Shown in pieces: positions 13,273 to 21,900 of a DNA stretch of 39,920 nucleotides. Made by a program: the position numbers and the translations under genes. Below the pieces are notes generated by a model that was given only the letters and a program-made list of their open reading frames with translations, searched no databases and had not been told where the DNA came from. Position 1 is the first letter of the stretch, and every line of letters starts with the position of its first letter. The stretch spans positions 1 to 39,920 of the forward strand of contig VGAK01000017.1 in assembly GCA_016870775.1 (NCBI GenBank). The letters are read 5' to 3'. The stretch comes from Actinomycetota bacterium. Lineage in GTDB: Bacteria; Actinomycetota; Acidimicrobiia; Acidimicrobiales; Ilumatobacteraceae.

Positions 13273-14139
13273 CTAGTGCAGGACAGTGTGGGCGACGAGA
13301 CCGTCGATCCCGCCGCGCGGGTACACCCCGACCACGGGCAGACGATTCCGCCAGTCATCCGGGCAATGCTCCGGGGCGACCTCTGCGAGGGGTTCGAGGA
13401 CGAACCTGCGCTCTGCGAACCGCGGATGCGGCACCGTGAGTTCCTCGCTCTGGATGGTGCAGTCGTCGTAGAACAAGAGGTCCAGATCGAGCGTGCGCGG
13501 GCCCCATCTCACCTTGCGGACTCGCTGGGCCTCGGCCTCGATCTGCAGGAGACGACGCAACAGTGCGAAGGGATCGAGATCGGTGTCCACGATGGCGACC
13601 ATGTTCAGGTACGGACCCTGGTTCTCGGGGCCACCCACGGGATCGGTCTCGAAGACCTGTGACTGGGCCACGACGTTCGACAGTCGCTCGAGGCCGAAGC
13701 GCAGGTACGCGCCGCGGTCCCCCAGATTGCTGCCGAGGGCCACGATTGCCCTGTGGCGTGCCGGCACTCTCATGTCGACGCGTGTCCGCAGAATCCGGAC
13801 CGCCGACGAGTCGACGTCCTCCGGGATCGGCGGCCGGAGCTTGGTGAGCCGGACATCCACGACTTCGACGTGATCGAACTGCAGCACGCGCTCAGCGATC
13901 CGAGAGGCGAGACGCTCGAGCAGGAGGTCGGTGCTCATCCGGACCGTCTCAGCCACCGCCACCGAGATCGCCCCGTAGTCCGCCGAGTCGACCAGATTGT
14001 CGGTGAGACCGGCCTCCAGGAGGTCCACTTCCATGTCGATGTCCACCTGGACGGGCTGGAGAACCTCGCGCTCGTGGGGGAGCACCCCGACGAGCGCCAA
14101 GAGGCGAAGTCCGTTGATGTAGATGTGATCGCGCGCCAC
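13273..14139 (-). CDS. folBK: Bifunctional dihydroneopterin aldolase / HPPK (FolB-FolK fusion, 288 aa)
   Basis: Residues about 3-120 are FolB, the aldolase that cleaves 7,8-dihydroneopterin: IYINGLRLLALVGVLPHERE, SADYGAISVAV, LLLERLASRIAERVL. Residues about 125-288 are FolK, which adds pyrophosphate to hydroxymethyl-dihydropterin: IVALGSNLGDR, FETDPVGGPENQGPYLNMV, the signature RWGPRTLDLDLLFYDD and VPHPRFAERRFVLEPLAEVAP. The longer in-frame opening (to 14274) would run over the divergent gene. GTG 14139 sits just before the first FolB strand, with GGCGGG upstream, so I use it. Two consecutive steps of folate synthesis are fused, a common actinobacterial arrangement. gpgS follows after eight bases. 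Confidence 0.92.
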   Translation of the reverse strand: MARDHIYINGLRLLALVGVLPHEREVLQPVQVDIDMEVDLLEAGLTDNLVDSADYGAISVAVAETVRMSTDLLLERLASRIAERVLQFDHVEVVDVRLTKLRPPIPEDVDSSAVRILRTRVDMRVPARHRAIVALGSNLGDRGAYLRFGLERLSNVVAQSQVFETDPVGGPENQGPYLNMVAIVDTDLDPFALLRRLLQIEAEAQRVRKVRWGPRTLDLDLLFYDDCTIQSEELTVPHPRFAERRFVLEPLAEVAPEHCPDDWRNRLPVVGVYPRGGIDGLVAHTVLH

Positions 14140-14220
14140 CCCGCCTTGTCTATCCCCCGGAACACGGTGTTGCCAACGCGATGCCTCCACCTCGGCAGGA
14201 CACCGGGGTGCAGGCTTCAC

Positions 14221-14226
14221 TACGGT
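14221..14226 (+). promoter_or_regulatory. -10 box (TACGGT) for the alpha/beta-hydrolase gene
   Basis: TACGGT ends exactly six bases before the ATG at 14233 in the short space between divergent genes. This fits a leaderless transcript, and no ribosome site precedes the ATG. Confidence 0.45.
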
Positions 14227-14232
14227 GTGACC

Positions 14233-15162
14233 ATGGCCGAGCGGGTTCCCTACGACGAATTCTCGATGTTCCACGAGAACGCAGCCGAGTACGGCATCCC
14301 CCTCAGTGCACCGCCGATCGTCGCGCGGGTCTCAGTCGAGGTCGCCCCGGGTCGCCGACTCTCGGCACTCAAGTGGGGCAACGGGCCGGCGCGTCTCGTG
14401 TTCCTCCACGGTGGTGCACAGAACGCCCACACCTGGGACACCGTCGCACTGGCGCTCGGCGTGCCCTTGCTCTGCATCGATCTGCCGGGACACGGCCATT
14501 CCGACTCGGCCGCGGCCTTCGACCCGTCTGCTCTCCCACTCCAGCAGAATGCCGACGACATCGCCCGGGTCGTCCGCGCACTCGCACCCGATGCCGCGGC
14601 GGTCGTCGGGATGTCACTCGGCGGGCTCACCACCCTCGCTCTCTCCCGTGACCAGAGCGACCTCGTCCGCAAAATGGTGCTCGTCGACATCACCCCGGGT
14701 ATCAACCAGGACAAGGCCAAGCAGATCACCGAGTTCGTGAACGGCCCCGCGACATTCCCCTCCTTCGAGGAACTGCTCGAGCGCACCATCCAGTTCAATC
14801 CGACGCGGACCGTGTCGTCACTGCGCCGGGGAATCCTCCACAATGCGCTGCAACTCGGGGACGGCTCGTGGGTGTGGCGCTACCGGCGCGACGATGCACC
14901 GCCCCTGCCCGAGATGAGGGGTGCCGAGAGCGAGCAGCGACCGGACAACTCTGCCCTCTGGGACGCGATCAGCGGATATGCGGGGCCGCTGCTGTTCGTG
15001 CGCGGCATGCGCAAGCAGTCGGTCGTGTCCGACGAGGACGAGGAGGAACTGCTCCGCCGTGCCCCCGAGGCTCGGGTGGAGCGCATCGCCGATGCCGGCC
15101 ACAGTGTGCAGGGCGACACTCCCCTCGAACTCGCGGCACTGATCCGCGACTTCGCGCTCTAG
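14233..15162 (+). CDS. Alpha/beta-fold hydrolase (309 aa)
   Basis: A cytoplasmic serine hydrolase of the alpha/beta fold. The oxyanion motif LVFLHGGAQNAHTWD (about 55-69) is followed by CIDLPGHGHSDS, the nucleophile elbow VVGMSLGGLTT with Ser128, and the late GHSVQGD with the catalytic His near residue 292. A helical cap lies between. The substrate is not evident; esterase, lactonase or meta-cleavage hydrolase roles are all possible. The start at ATG 14233 follows from the -10 box and leaves 93 bp to the divergent folBK. It converges with the next gene: the palindrome CTAG (15159-15162) provides both stop codons. Confidence 0.8.
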   Translation: MAERVPYDEFSMFHENAAEYGIPLSAPPIVARVSVEVAPGRRLSALKWGNGPARLVFLHGGAQNAHTWDTVALALGVPLLCIDLPGHGHSDSAAAFDPSALPLQQNADDIARVVRALAPDAAAVVGMSLGGLTTLALSRDQSDLVRKMVLVDITPGINQDKAKQITEFVNGPATFPSFEELLERTIQFNPTRTVSSLRRGILHNALQLGDGSWVWRYRRDDAPPLPEMRGAESEQRPDNSALWDAISGYAGPLLFVRGMRKQSVVSDEDEEELLRRAPEARVERIADAGHSVQGDTPLELAALIRDFAL

Positions 15163-16445
15163 TCACCGCGCAAGTGCGCCATCGCCGCGCTGGTGGGAAC
15201 CTCCTCGCGGCCGACCACCAGATGACGCACCGCCGGCGAGGGCTCCCACTTCCATTTGTTCCGCTCGGCCATCGCGCGCATGATCGATGCCGGACGCACG
15301 GGATCCGATGCTGAACCGGTGACCATCACCGGGGCACCCACCGCGCCGGGGTTCTCCTCGACCTGTCCCAACGGACGCGCGGGTGCGGTCGACGAGAGGC
15401 ACAACACGAGGCGCTCGGCAACCGGGCCGACGGTGAAGTACTTGGGTCGGGCCGCCCCGTGGAGGGTGACCAGGGTGCGAGCCAGGTCGGAGCCGGTGTC
15501 GCGGCACAGCGACCGCACGTCGGCCTCCGACGGCGGGCGACCGGCGAGGCCCGCGAGCCGGTCACCGCGACGGTCGGCTGCCTCTGTGATCGCATTCCAG
15601 AGACTGTTGGGACTGCCCCCAGCCAGTGCCACTTCGGCGGCACGTGCGAGGGACGCGCGGGTGATGCCCTCTGGCGCCGAGCCATCGTCGATGCGCGCGT
15701 CGAGTAGTTCGAGCGTGTTCGCCGGTGTGGCATTGACCGGACACGACAAGTGCGATGCACACCACTTCACCGCCCAGTCGGCTGCCGCATCGGACGCGAT
15801 GATGTGGGCCTCGGATTGGGTGCGCAGCGATGCCGCCGGATCCGCGGGGCTGTCGAGGACGGCAGCCCCGATCGCCGAGGGTCGCCTCATCACCCATGCC
15901 GCCACGGCAGTCGCGCCGTCGCCCCATCCGAGCACCCGCACTCGCGGTGATCCGAGTCCCTCGGTCCGCAGCAACTCGAGATCGTCGGCCACGTCGAGTG
16001 TGCCGACGATGGCCTCGGTGCCCGGAGGCATCGGCATCTCTGCCGACCCGCGGAGCGCCACCGAGATGACATCAAAGCCGCGCGCTGCTGTTCCGAGCAT
16101 GAGCTCGGCCCGCTCCGCCAGGGCCCTCGCACCCCACGTGGCATCGACGCGGTCGGGTTTGAGTCGGTCGCCGACCAGGAGCAGGACGGGCGCATTGTCC
16201 GTGGTGGATGATCGGCGGAACAGCCGCAGAGTGAGCACTCCGGCCGACTGCTCCCCTCCCAGGTGGTCGACGGGAACCGTGAAGTTCCCGCATTGAATCG
16301 CACCGCACGGCACCCACTCCACGGGGTCATCGGCGACGGTCGGATCCGCGACGGTCGACTCGGGGGCCTCCGCGACGGGTCCGGCACATGACCCGAGTCC
16401 GAGTGTGAGGGCCAGCAGTAACGAAGTTGCAGGCCCCCGACGCAT
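15159..16445 (-). CDS. Secreted lipoprotein, alpha/beta-hydrolase of TAP-like type lacking its nucleophile serine (428 aa)
   Basis: A signal peptide (MRRGPATSLLLALTLGLGSC) ends in a lipobox with Cys at residue 20, so the protein is anchored outside the membrane. The mature part resembles tripeptidyl-aminopeptidase-like secreted hydrolases: CGNFTVPVDHL, LLLVGDRLKPD, GFDVISVALRGSAEMP, and a late SASDPVRP acid and VRHLVVG histidine. The expected nucleophile elbow G-x-S-x-G reads GWGDG (about 173-177), with glycine where the serine should be. This points to a non-catalytic binding protein or an altered mechanism. ATG 16445 is chosen; TTG 16448 is the alternative. GATAAT lies just upstream. It shares no transcript with its convergent neighbour. 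Confidence 0.7.
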   Translation of the reverse strand: MRRGPATSLLLALTLGLGSCAGPVAEAPESTVADPTVADDPVEWVPCGAIQCGNFTVPVDHLGGEQSAGVLTLRLFRRSSTTDNAPVLLLVGDRLKPDRVDATWGARALAERAELMLGTAARGFDVISVALRGSAEMPMPPGTEAIVGTLDVADDLELLRTEGLGSPRVRVLGWGDGATAVAAWVMRRPSAIGAAVLDSPADPAASLRTQSEAHIIASDAAADWAVKWCASHLSCPVNATPANTLELLDARIDDGSAPEGITRASLARAAEVALAGGSPNSLWNAITEAADRRGDRLAGLAGRPPSEADVRSLCRDTGSDLARTLVTLHGAARPKYFTVGPVAERLVLCLSSTAPARPLGQVEENPGAVGAPVMVTGSASDPVRPASIMRAMAERNKWKWEPSPAVRHLVVGREEVPTSAAMAHLRGD

Positions 16446-16455
16446 CAAGCGTCGA

Positions 16456-19400
16456 TTATCGCAGTCGGGACGACGCCGTGCGCACCACGACCCTGGTCGA
16501 GGACACCGAGACCGGACCGGACTTGGCGACAGCCACGAAATTGTTCACGGTGACCCGACCGACAGGGACCAAGAATCGGCCAGTCGAGTTCGTCGCGACC
16601 TTCTTGCCGTTGCGCCACAGAGTCACGCGTGAACCCGCGGGAACCGAGACGGTGATGGCGATCCGTGCACCGATCCGCTTGACCCCGACGATCTCCACCG
16701 CCAGCGATGCGGGGCCCGCGAACGCCTGAACCGGAGTGTCGACGCGCGGCGCCGGCGCAGGCGTCACCGGCGCAGGCGTCACCGGCGCAGGCGTCACCGG
16801 CGCAGGCGTCACCGGCGCAGGCGTCACCGGCGCAGGCGTCACCGGCGCAGGCGTCACCGGCGCAGGCGTCACCGGCGCGGGCGGCGCCGGCGCGGGCGTC
16901 ACCGGCCGGGCGGGTGCATCGACGGTGTCGCTGCCATAGGTGAATGAGAACACAGAGTCATCGGCGGACTGCGGTGTCGACTCTGCAGCATCGGTGGCCC
17001 CCGACGCGAGCGCCGGTGGTTGTGCGTACAGCAGGCGATTCGGGCTACCCGTCCCGGGAGACACCACCGAGTTCGCAGTCGACATCGAGAGCACATGATT
17101 CGCCACCTGGGCCGGCGTGAGTGATCGGTTGTTGCCGAGCACCTGGGCGGCGACTCCAGCGACGTGGGGCGACGCCATCGAGGTGCCCGAGTACGTGGCC
17201 GTCGCCGTCGACGACGAGATGCCGAGGGACGTGATCGACGAACCGGGGGCGAAGATGTCGACGCACCCTCCCCAGTTCGAGAACGACGAGCGGGCATCGC
17301 TCGAGGTCGTCGAGCCGACCGTGAGGGCACTCGGGGCACTCGCCGGGGAGTATCCGCATGAATTGGCGTTCGAATTGCCCGCGGCAACCACGACGGTGAT
17401 GCCATCGTCGACCGCGCGCGCAACCGCATCGTTCATCACCGCGTCGAATCCCCCGCCGAGACTCATGTTCAGCACGGCCGGTGTGCCAGCCTGGTGGTGG
17501 CTGATGGCCCAGTTGATGCCCGACACCACCGTCGAGGTGGAGCCCGATCCCGAGCAGTCGAGCACGCGCACCGGCACGACCGTCGCGAGGTTGGCGAAGC
17601 CGTACTGGGTTCCCGCGACGGTGCCGGCGACGTGGGTGCCATGGCCGTTGCAGTCGTGCGATCCGCGGCCGTCGTTGATGCTCGAGAATCCCGCCGCGAC
17701 GCGCGCCGCGAGATCGGAGTGACCGGCATACACGCCGGTGTCCACGACATAGACGGTCACATCCGCACCGGAGCCCATGCGGCTCAGGCGCCCGTCGAGC
17801 GGGAGTGCGCGCTGGTCGGTGCGGTCGAGACCCCACGAGCGCGCGGTGATCGGAGCGGTCGAACCGCTCGCGGGAGTCACCGGGTCACTGGCCGCCGACG
17901 CCGGACCGGCTCCGACGGAGTTCGTCGCAGTCACCGTGAAGGTGTAGGCGACACCGTTCGTGAGTCCGGTCACGACGCACATAGTCGTCGCGGCCGCACA
18001 CGTCGAGGCTCCGGGGCTCGCCGTCACCCTGTACGCCGTGATCGATGCCCCACCGTCCGACGCGGGTGCGAGCCACGACACGATCACCGAGGAGTCCCCC
18101 GGTGTCCCCGAGACGTTGCGAGGCGCACCGGGAGCAGACGGTGCGGCGCGCGGGACCACTGACACCGAACCCGAGGCCGGGCCGGTGCCGAAGGAGTTCA
18201 CCGCCCGGATCCGGATCGAGACCGGGACATCGGGAGTGCGATTGGTCAATCTCGCGGTGGTCGCAGTCGAGACGTCGTCGGGATGGACCGTCCACGTGTC
18301 CGAGTAGTTCGTGGACACCTCGACGATGTAGTCGGTGACCGGCGCGAAGCTGCTGGTGACCGGACGCCACGAGACGTTCACCGTTGTCGTATCGACCGTG
18401 GCAACCACGTTCGAGGGTGGGTTCGGCGTCCCGGCGATGCGGGGCTGAAGGGTCACGGTCGTGCTCGGTGTGCTGACGCCCACGGAATTGCGCGCCACGA
18501 CGCGGAACAGATACGTCCTCCCGCCCACCAAAGATGCGATGTGGGCGCCCCGTACCGGTGCGGTGACGGTCGCTGCGATCGACCACGTCGCGCCCGAGTC
18601 GGTGGACTGGCTCACCTCGTAGCCGGTGACGGCCGCGCCACCGCTCGATCCCGGAGTCGACCACGCGAGGTAGGCGGACGTTCCGCTCAGGTAGCCGCCG
18701 AAGTTTCGCGGCGCGCTGGGGACGGTGACCGCCAGGATCGTCACCGCGAACGGAGCCGACGGTGCGCCCGCGCCGGCCGCATTGATCGCAACGACCCGGA
18801 AGTCATGACGGCGACCGCCCGCGAGCGAGTCGATCCGTGTGCTGGTCCGTGTGGCAGCCACAAGGGTCGAGTACGGCCATGTGGCACCGGAATCGGTCGA
18901 CCACTCGATCCTGTAGTCCGTCAACGCCGAACCACCGTTCGACAACGGCCGCATCCAGTACAGGTTCGCCGAGTTGTACCCGGGGCTCACCCACAACGAG
19001 CGCGGCGCCAATGGAACCAATGGCGCGCTCGGAATCGCAGACGCGGACCCGGAGAACGCACCCGTGCCGACCGAGTTGACGGCTGCGACGCGGAAGGTGT
19101 GCATGACCCCCGGGGTGAGCGCCGATATCAGCGCCGTGGTCCTCGTCGAGATCGGGTCGGCAACGCGCACCCACGTCACACCAAGGTCGGTCGACACCTC
19201 GATCGCATAGTCAGTGATCGCTGCCCCGCCATCGGTCAGCGGCGCACTCCATGTCAGGGTGGCCTGCTGGGTCCCCGCGGTGGCCGCGAGAGATCTCGGA
19301 GCCCCGGGCACCGTGGGTGCGAACGGGGTCGCACTGACCGTGGCCGACACAGCACCCGTGCCGGCCGAGTTCACTGCCTTGACGCGGAACTGGTGCACCG

Positions 19401-20961
19401 TGCCGTTGATGAGCCCGGTGACCGTCGCCGTCGTCGTGGCCGAGACGCCGTCTGCGAACACGGTCCAAGTGGCACCGAGATCCGTGGAGACCTCGACGAT
19501 GTAGTCGGAGACGACACCGCTTCCCCACGCCGAGGGCGCCGACCATGTCAGTGAGACGCGCGTGTTGCCGCCCGTTGCGCGCAAGTTCTGGGGCGCCGAG
19601 GGCGGCATGGGCGGTGCGGGGGCGAAGCTCGCCGAGTGCGACAACAGGTTCGGCGATCCGGCCCCGGGGTTGACCACGACACCGGGGGTCGCGGCCGCTG
19701 ACAGGATGGACGAGACAGTTGCTGGCGCAGCCGATGGGTCCGTCGACAGGTACAGCGCCACGACACCCGCAACATGCGGTGAGGCCATCGAGGTGCCCGA
19801 CATGGTGCGCGTCGCCGCGGGATTGGGGACTCCGTTCAACAGATGGTACGCCGAGAGGATCGACTGGCCCGGGGCGAAGACGTCGAGGCACGGTCCCCAG
19901 TTGGAAAAAGAGGCACGAGCGTCCGTGATTGCGGTCGCTCCCACGGTGATCGCACTCGGCGCACTCGCCGGCGAGAAGGAGCACGCGTCCCTGTTCGAAT
20001 TCCCGGCCGCCACTACCACGGTGACTCCGTCGGCAGTGGCGCGGCTCACGGCCGCATTGAGGGTGCCCGAGGAACGCCCACCGAGGCTCATGTTCGCCAC
20101 CGCCGGCACACCGGCTTGGTGGTGTCCGACGATCCAGTCCAGACCTGCGATCACTCCCGACATTGATCCCGATCCCCCGCACCCCAGCACGCGCACCGGG
20201 ATGACGGTGGCACCCTTGGCGACGCCGTATGTGGTGCCCGCGACCGTGCCCGCGACGTGGGTGCCATGACCATGACAGTCCTCGGTGCCCCTGCCATCGG
20301 AGATGGCGGAGAAGCCGGCGGACAGGCGACCGGTGAACTCGTTGTGCGCCGAATAGACGCCGGTGTCGACGATGTAGGCCGTCACGCCCGCACCCGTCTG
20401 GTCGAACGTGTAACGCGTGTCGAGTGGCAACGACCGCTGGTCGATCCGGTCGAGACCCCACGTGGCATTGTCCTGGGTGCCATCGACAGCAACGACATAA
20501 TCGGCTTCGACCGACACGACACCCGGGTTCGAGCGCAGTGCCGTCACTTGGCCGTCGGTGAGGTCGGCGACAAAGCCGTTGATGGCATTGGAGAATGAAG
20601 CATTGATTCGGCCTGCGAGCGACGCCGCTGCCATCGACGCGCCGGACCCCGAGGAAAACTGCACGATCCAGCGCCCGGGGATCACAGCACCGGGGGATGC
20701 ACCCTCTGGTGTGGCGAAGGGCGGCAGGGCCGGTTCGTCGAAAAGTCCCATCGGTTGGTCGGGCGCCACGATCCGCACGGCCGGATCAATCGCGGTTCTC
20801 TCGGCCTGGGCGGGGGTCAAGGTGCGCACGGCGACATCGCCGTCCCGCTCGACGATCACATAGTCATCGGTCGACGCAGCGAGGGACGACGAGGGAATCG
20901 CAACGACTCCGATGACGGCAAGAGACGCCACGCTGACGAACCGCGAGACTCCCAGGTGCAC
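16456..20961 (-). CDS. Secreted twin-subtilisin multidomain protease with six FnIII domains (1501 aa)
   Basis: Signal peptide (1-29, ending SSLAAS). Inhibitor I9-like propeptide (about 95-157, RWIVQFSSG...GVVSVEADYVV). First S8 peptidase (about 165-445) with Asp199 (VDTGVY), His232 (HGTHVAGT), Asn321 and Ser391 (GTSMASPHVAG). Six fibronectin type III modules (about 453-1030, each starting P-x-x-P-x-N/S-L/V). Second S8 domain (about 1042-1315) with Asp1074, His1107, Asn1196 and Ser1261, all intact. A TPAPV repeat stalk (about 1352-1402). A C-terminal beta module (AITVSVPAGSRVTLWRNGKK). No sorting motif is seen, so it is probably released or wall-associated. The GTG start follows a -10 box by six bases. 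Only one propeptide serves two proteases. It probably degrades environmental protein. Confidence 0.92.
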   Translation of the reverse strand: MHLGVSRFVSVASLAVIGVVAIPSSSLAASTDDYVIVERDGDVAVRTLTPAQAERTAIDPAVRIVAPDQPMGLFDEPALPPFATPEGASPGAVIPGRWIVQFSSGSGASMAAASLAGRINASFSNAINGFVADLTDGQVTALRSNPGVVSVEADYVVAVDGTQDNATWGLDRIDQRSLPLDTRYTFDQTGAGVTAYIVDTGVYSAHNEFTGRLSAGFSAISDGRGTEDCHGHGTHVAGTVAGTTYGVAKGATVIPVRVLGCGGSGSMSGVIAGLDWIVGHHQAGVPAVANMSLGGRSSGTLNAAVSRATADGVTVVVAAGNSNRDACSFSPASAPSAITVGATAITDARASFSNWGPCLDVFAPGQSILSAYHLLNGVPNPAATRTMSGTSMASPHVAGVVALYLSTDPSAAPATVSSILSAAATPGVVVNPGAGSPNLLSHSASFAPAPPMPPSAPQNLRATGGNTRVSLTWSAPSAWGSGVVSDYIVEVSTDLGATWTVFADGVSATTTATVTGLINGTVHQFRVKAVNSAGTGAVSATVSATPFAPTVPGAPRSLAATAGTQQATLTWSAPLTDGGAAITDYAIEVSTDLGVTWVRVADPISTRTTALISALTPGVMHTFRVAAVNSVGTGAFSGSASAIPSAPLVPLAPRSLWVSPGYNSANLYWMRPLSNGGSALTDYRIEWSTDSGATWPYSTLVAATRTSTRIDSLAGGRRHDFRVVAINAAGAGAPSAPFAVTILAVTVPSAPRNFGGYLSGTSAYLAWSTPGSSGGAAVTGYEVSQSTDSGATWSIAATVTAPVRGAHIASLVGGRTYLFRVVARNSVGVSTPSTTVTLQPRIAGTPNPPSNVVATVDTTTVNVSWRPVTSSFAPVTDYIVEVSTNYSDTWTVHPDDVSTATTARLTNRTPDVPVSIRIRAVNSFGTGPASGSVSVVPRAAPSAPGAPRNVSGTPGDSSVIVSWLAPASDGGASITAYRVTASPGASTCAAATTMCVVTGLTNGVAYTFTVTATNSVGAGPASAASDPVTPASGSTAPITARSWGLDRTDQRALPLDGRLSRMGSGADVTVYVVDTGVYAGHSDLAARVAAGFSSINDGRGSHDCNGHGTHVAGTVAGTQYGFANLATVVPVRVLDCSGSGSTSTVVSGINWAISHHQAGTPAVLNMSLGGGFDAVMNDAVARAVDDGITVVVAAGNSNANSCGYSPASAPSALTVGSTTSSDARSSFSNWGGCVDIFAPGSSITSLGISSSTATATYSGTSMASPHVAGVAAQVLGNNRSLTPAQVANHVLSMSTANSVVSPGTGSPNRLLYAQPPALASGATDAAESTPQSADDSVFSFTYGSDTVDAPARPVTPAPAPPAPVTPAPVTPAPVTPAPVTPAPVTPAPVTPAPVTPAPVTPAPAPRVDTPVQAFAGPASLAVEIVGVKRIGARIAITVSVPAGSRVTLWRNGKKVATNSTGRFLVPVGRVTVNNFVAVAKSGPVSVSSTRVVVRTASSRLR
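16756..16905 (+). repeat. 15-bp minisatellite, eight exact plus two degenerate units, encoding TPAPV
   Basis: The unit CGCAGGCGTCACCGG is repeated exactly eight times (16756-16875) and then twice with changes (16876-16905). Read on the minus strand each unit encodes PVTPA, giving a proline-rich stalk between the second protease and the C-terminal module. Exact identity suggests recent slippage and length variation between strains. Unit length is a multiple of three, so changes keep the frame. Confidence 0.95.
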
Positions 20962-20967
20962 AAAAAC

Positions 20968-20973
20968 AGCATA
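20968..20973 (-). promoter_or_regulatory. -10 box (TATGCT) for the twin-subtilisin gene
   Basis: On the minus strand TATGCT is followed by six bases (GTTTTT) and the GTG start at 20961. The close match to TATAAT and the six-base spacing indicate a leaderless transcript; no Shine-Dalgarno sequence is present. Confidence 0.55.
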
Positions 20974-21137
20974 CGGAACCGGTGGTCAGCCAACCAGTCG
21001 GTCCCGCAGAATCACGAGAGTCGAGACGGGTATTCCCCGAGGAAACGGCGGTCTGGGGGACCCCAGTCACCCAGCACATCTCACGGCGGATGCCCCGGGG
21101 CTCGATGAGGGCCGTGGACCACCTCCTGTGGCCTCCC
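20974..21137. other. Intergenic region between two leftward genes
   Basis: It contains the upstream part of the subtilisin promoter and a short inverted repeat, CTGGGGGACCCCAG (21053-21066), which could slow transcription coming from the DUF554 gene. Nothing else is recognisable. Confidence 0.35.
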
Positions 21138-21830
21138 TCAGACGGCGAACCAGACCACCAGCAGGGGCGTCACGAGAAGGCCGGGAAGCAGCGAACCCAA
21201 GCGGATCTTGGTGATCCCGAGGAGGTTCAGCCCGATTGCGATCACCATCAGACCCCCCGAGGCGAACAATTCGGTCCGCATCCGGTCGTCGAGGAGGGCG
21301 TCGAGTCCGGTCCCCGCCAGCGTCAGCACGCCCTGCACGACGAACACGCTGAGAGCAGCGAAGACCGCACCAATCCCGTGGGTGGCCGTGAAGATCATCG
21401 ACATGAAGCCGTCGAGTGTTCCCTTGATGATGTAGAGCCGGGGAACGTCACCAGTCGCATCCTCGATGGCACCGAGCAGCGTCAACGGACCGACGCAGAA
21501 CAAGAGAGTCGCCGTGACGAAGCCCCTCACGAACGATCCGTCATCGTCGGGGCGCGCGAACCGGCTCTTCAGTCGCTCACCCATGCGCTCGAGTCGGTCC
21601 TCGATGCGCGCCACCTCACCCGCGATCGCACCCACCACGGTTCCCACGAGGGGGAAGACGAGATTGTCGGTGTCGAGGACGTTGTCGATCCCCATCATCA
21701 GTGTGGCGATCCCGATCACCTGCACCACCGAGGTGCGGACTCGCTCGGGGATCCTCGACCCGATGAGAAGGCCCACTCCCCCGCCCGCGATCACCGTCGC
21801 GGTGTTGATGAGGGTTCCGAGGCCACGCAC
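21138..21830 (-). CDS. DUF554-family integral membrane protein (230 aa)
   Basis: The protein has about six to seven hydrophobic segments and the DUF554 features: GTLINTATVIAGGGVGLLIG at the start (about 5-24), GIATLMMGIDNVLDTDNLV, VGTVVGAIAGEVARIEDRLE, FCVGPLTLLGAIEDATGD and a glycine-rich end (SGGLMVIAIGLNLLGI). The family's transport or other role is not established. The start at GTG 21830 matches where family members begin. The frame is open to 22007, but the extra part overlaps the divergent galM gene and is Arg/Pro-rich noise. TAGGTT lies eight bases upstream as a likely -10 box. Confidence 0.85.
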   Translation of the reverse strand: MRGLGTLINTATVIAGGGVGLLIGSRIPERVRTSVVQVIGIATLMMGIDNVLDTDNLVFPLVGTVVGAIAGEVARIEDRLERMGERLKSRFARPDDDGSFVRGFVTATLLFCVGPLTLLGAIEDATGDVPRLYIIKGTLDGFMSMIFTATHGIGAVFAALSVFVVQGVLTLAGTGLDALLDDRMRTELFASGGLMVIAIGLNLLGITKIRLGSLLPGLLVTPLLVVWFAV

Positions 21831-21888
21831 GACACCCGAACCTAGTCCCGACCGACCCCGGGCCGGATGTGGGCCCGCTCGCCTGCGA

Positions 21889-21894
21889 CATACT
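21889..21894 (+). promoter_or_regulatory. -10 box (CATACT) for galM
   Basis: CATACT, one change from TATACT, is followed by six bases and then GTG 21901. This fits a leaderless transcript starting at the GTG. Confidence 0.45.
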
Positions 21895-21900
21895 GGCGAG

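Noticed and set aside
16756-16905. CRISPR array
   Set aside because: The 15-bp units are contiguous with no spacers and encode a protein stalk.
16736-16939. Plus-strand frame encoding GAGVT repeats that looks like a PE-PGRS or collagen-like protein
   Set aside because: It is the antisense of the TPAPV minisatellite inside the twin-subtilisin gene.
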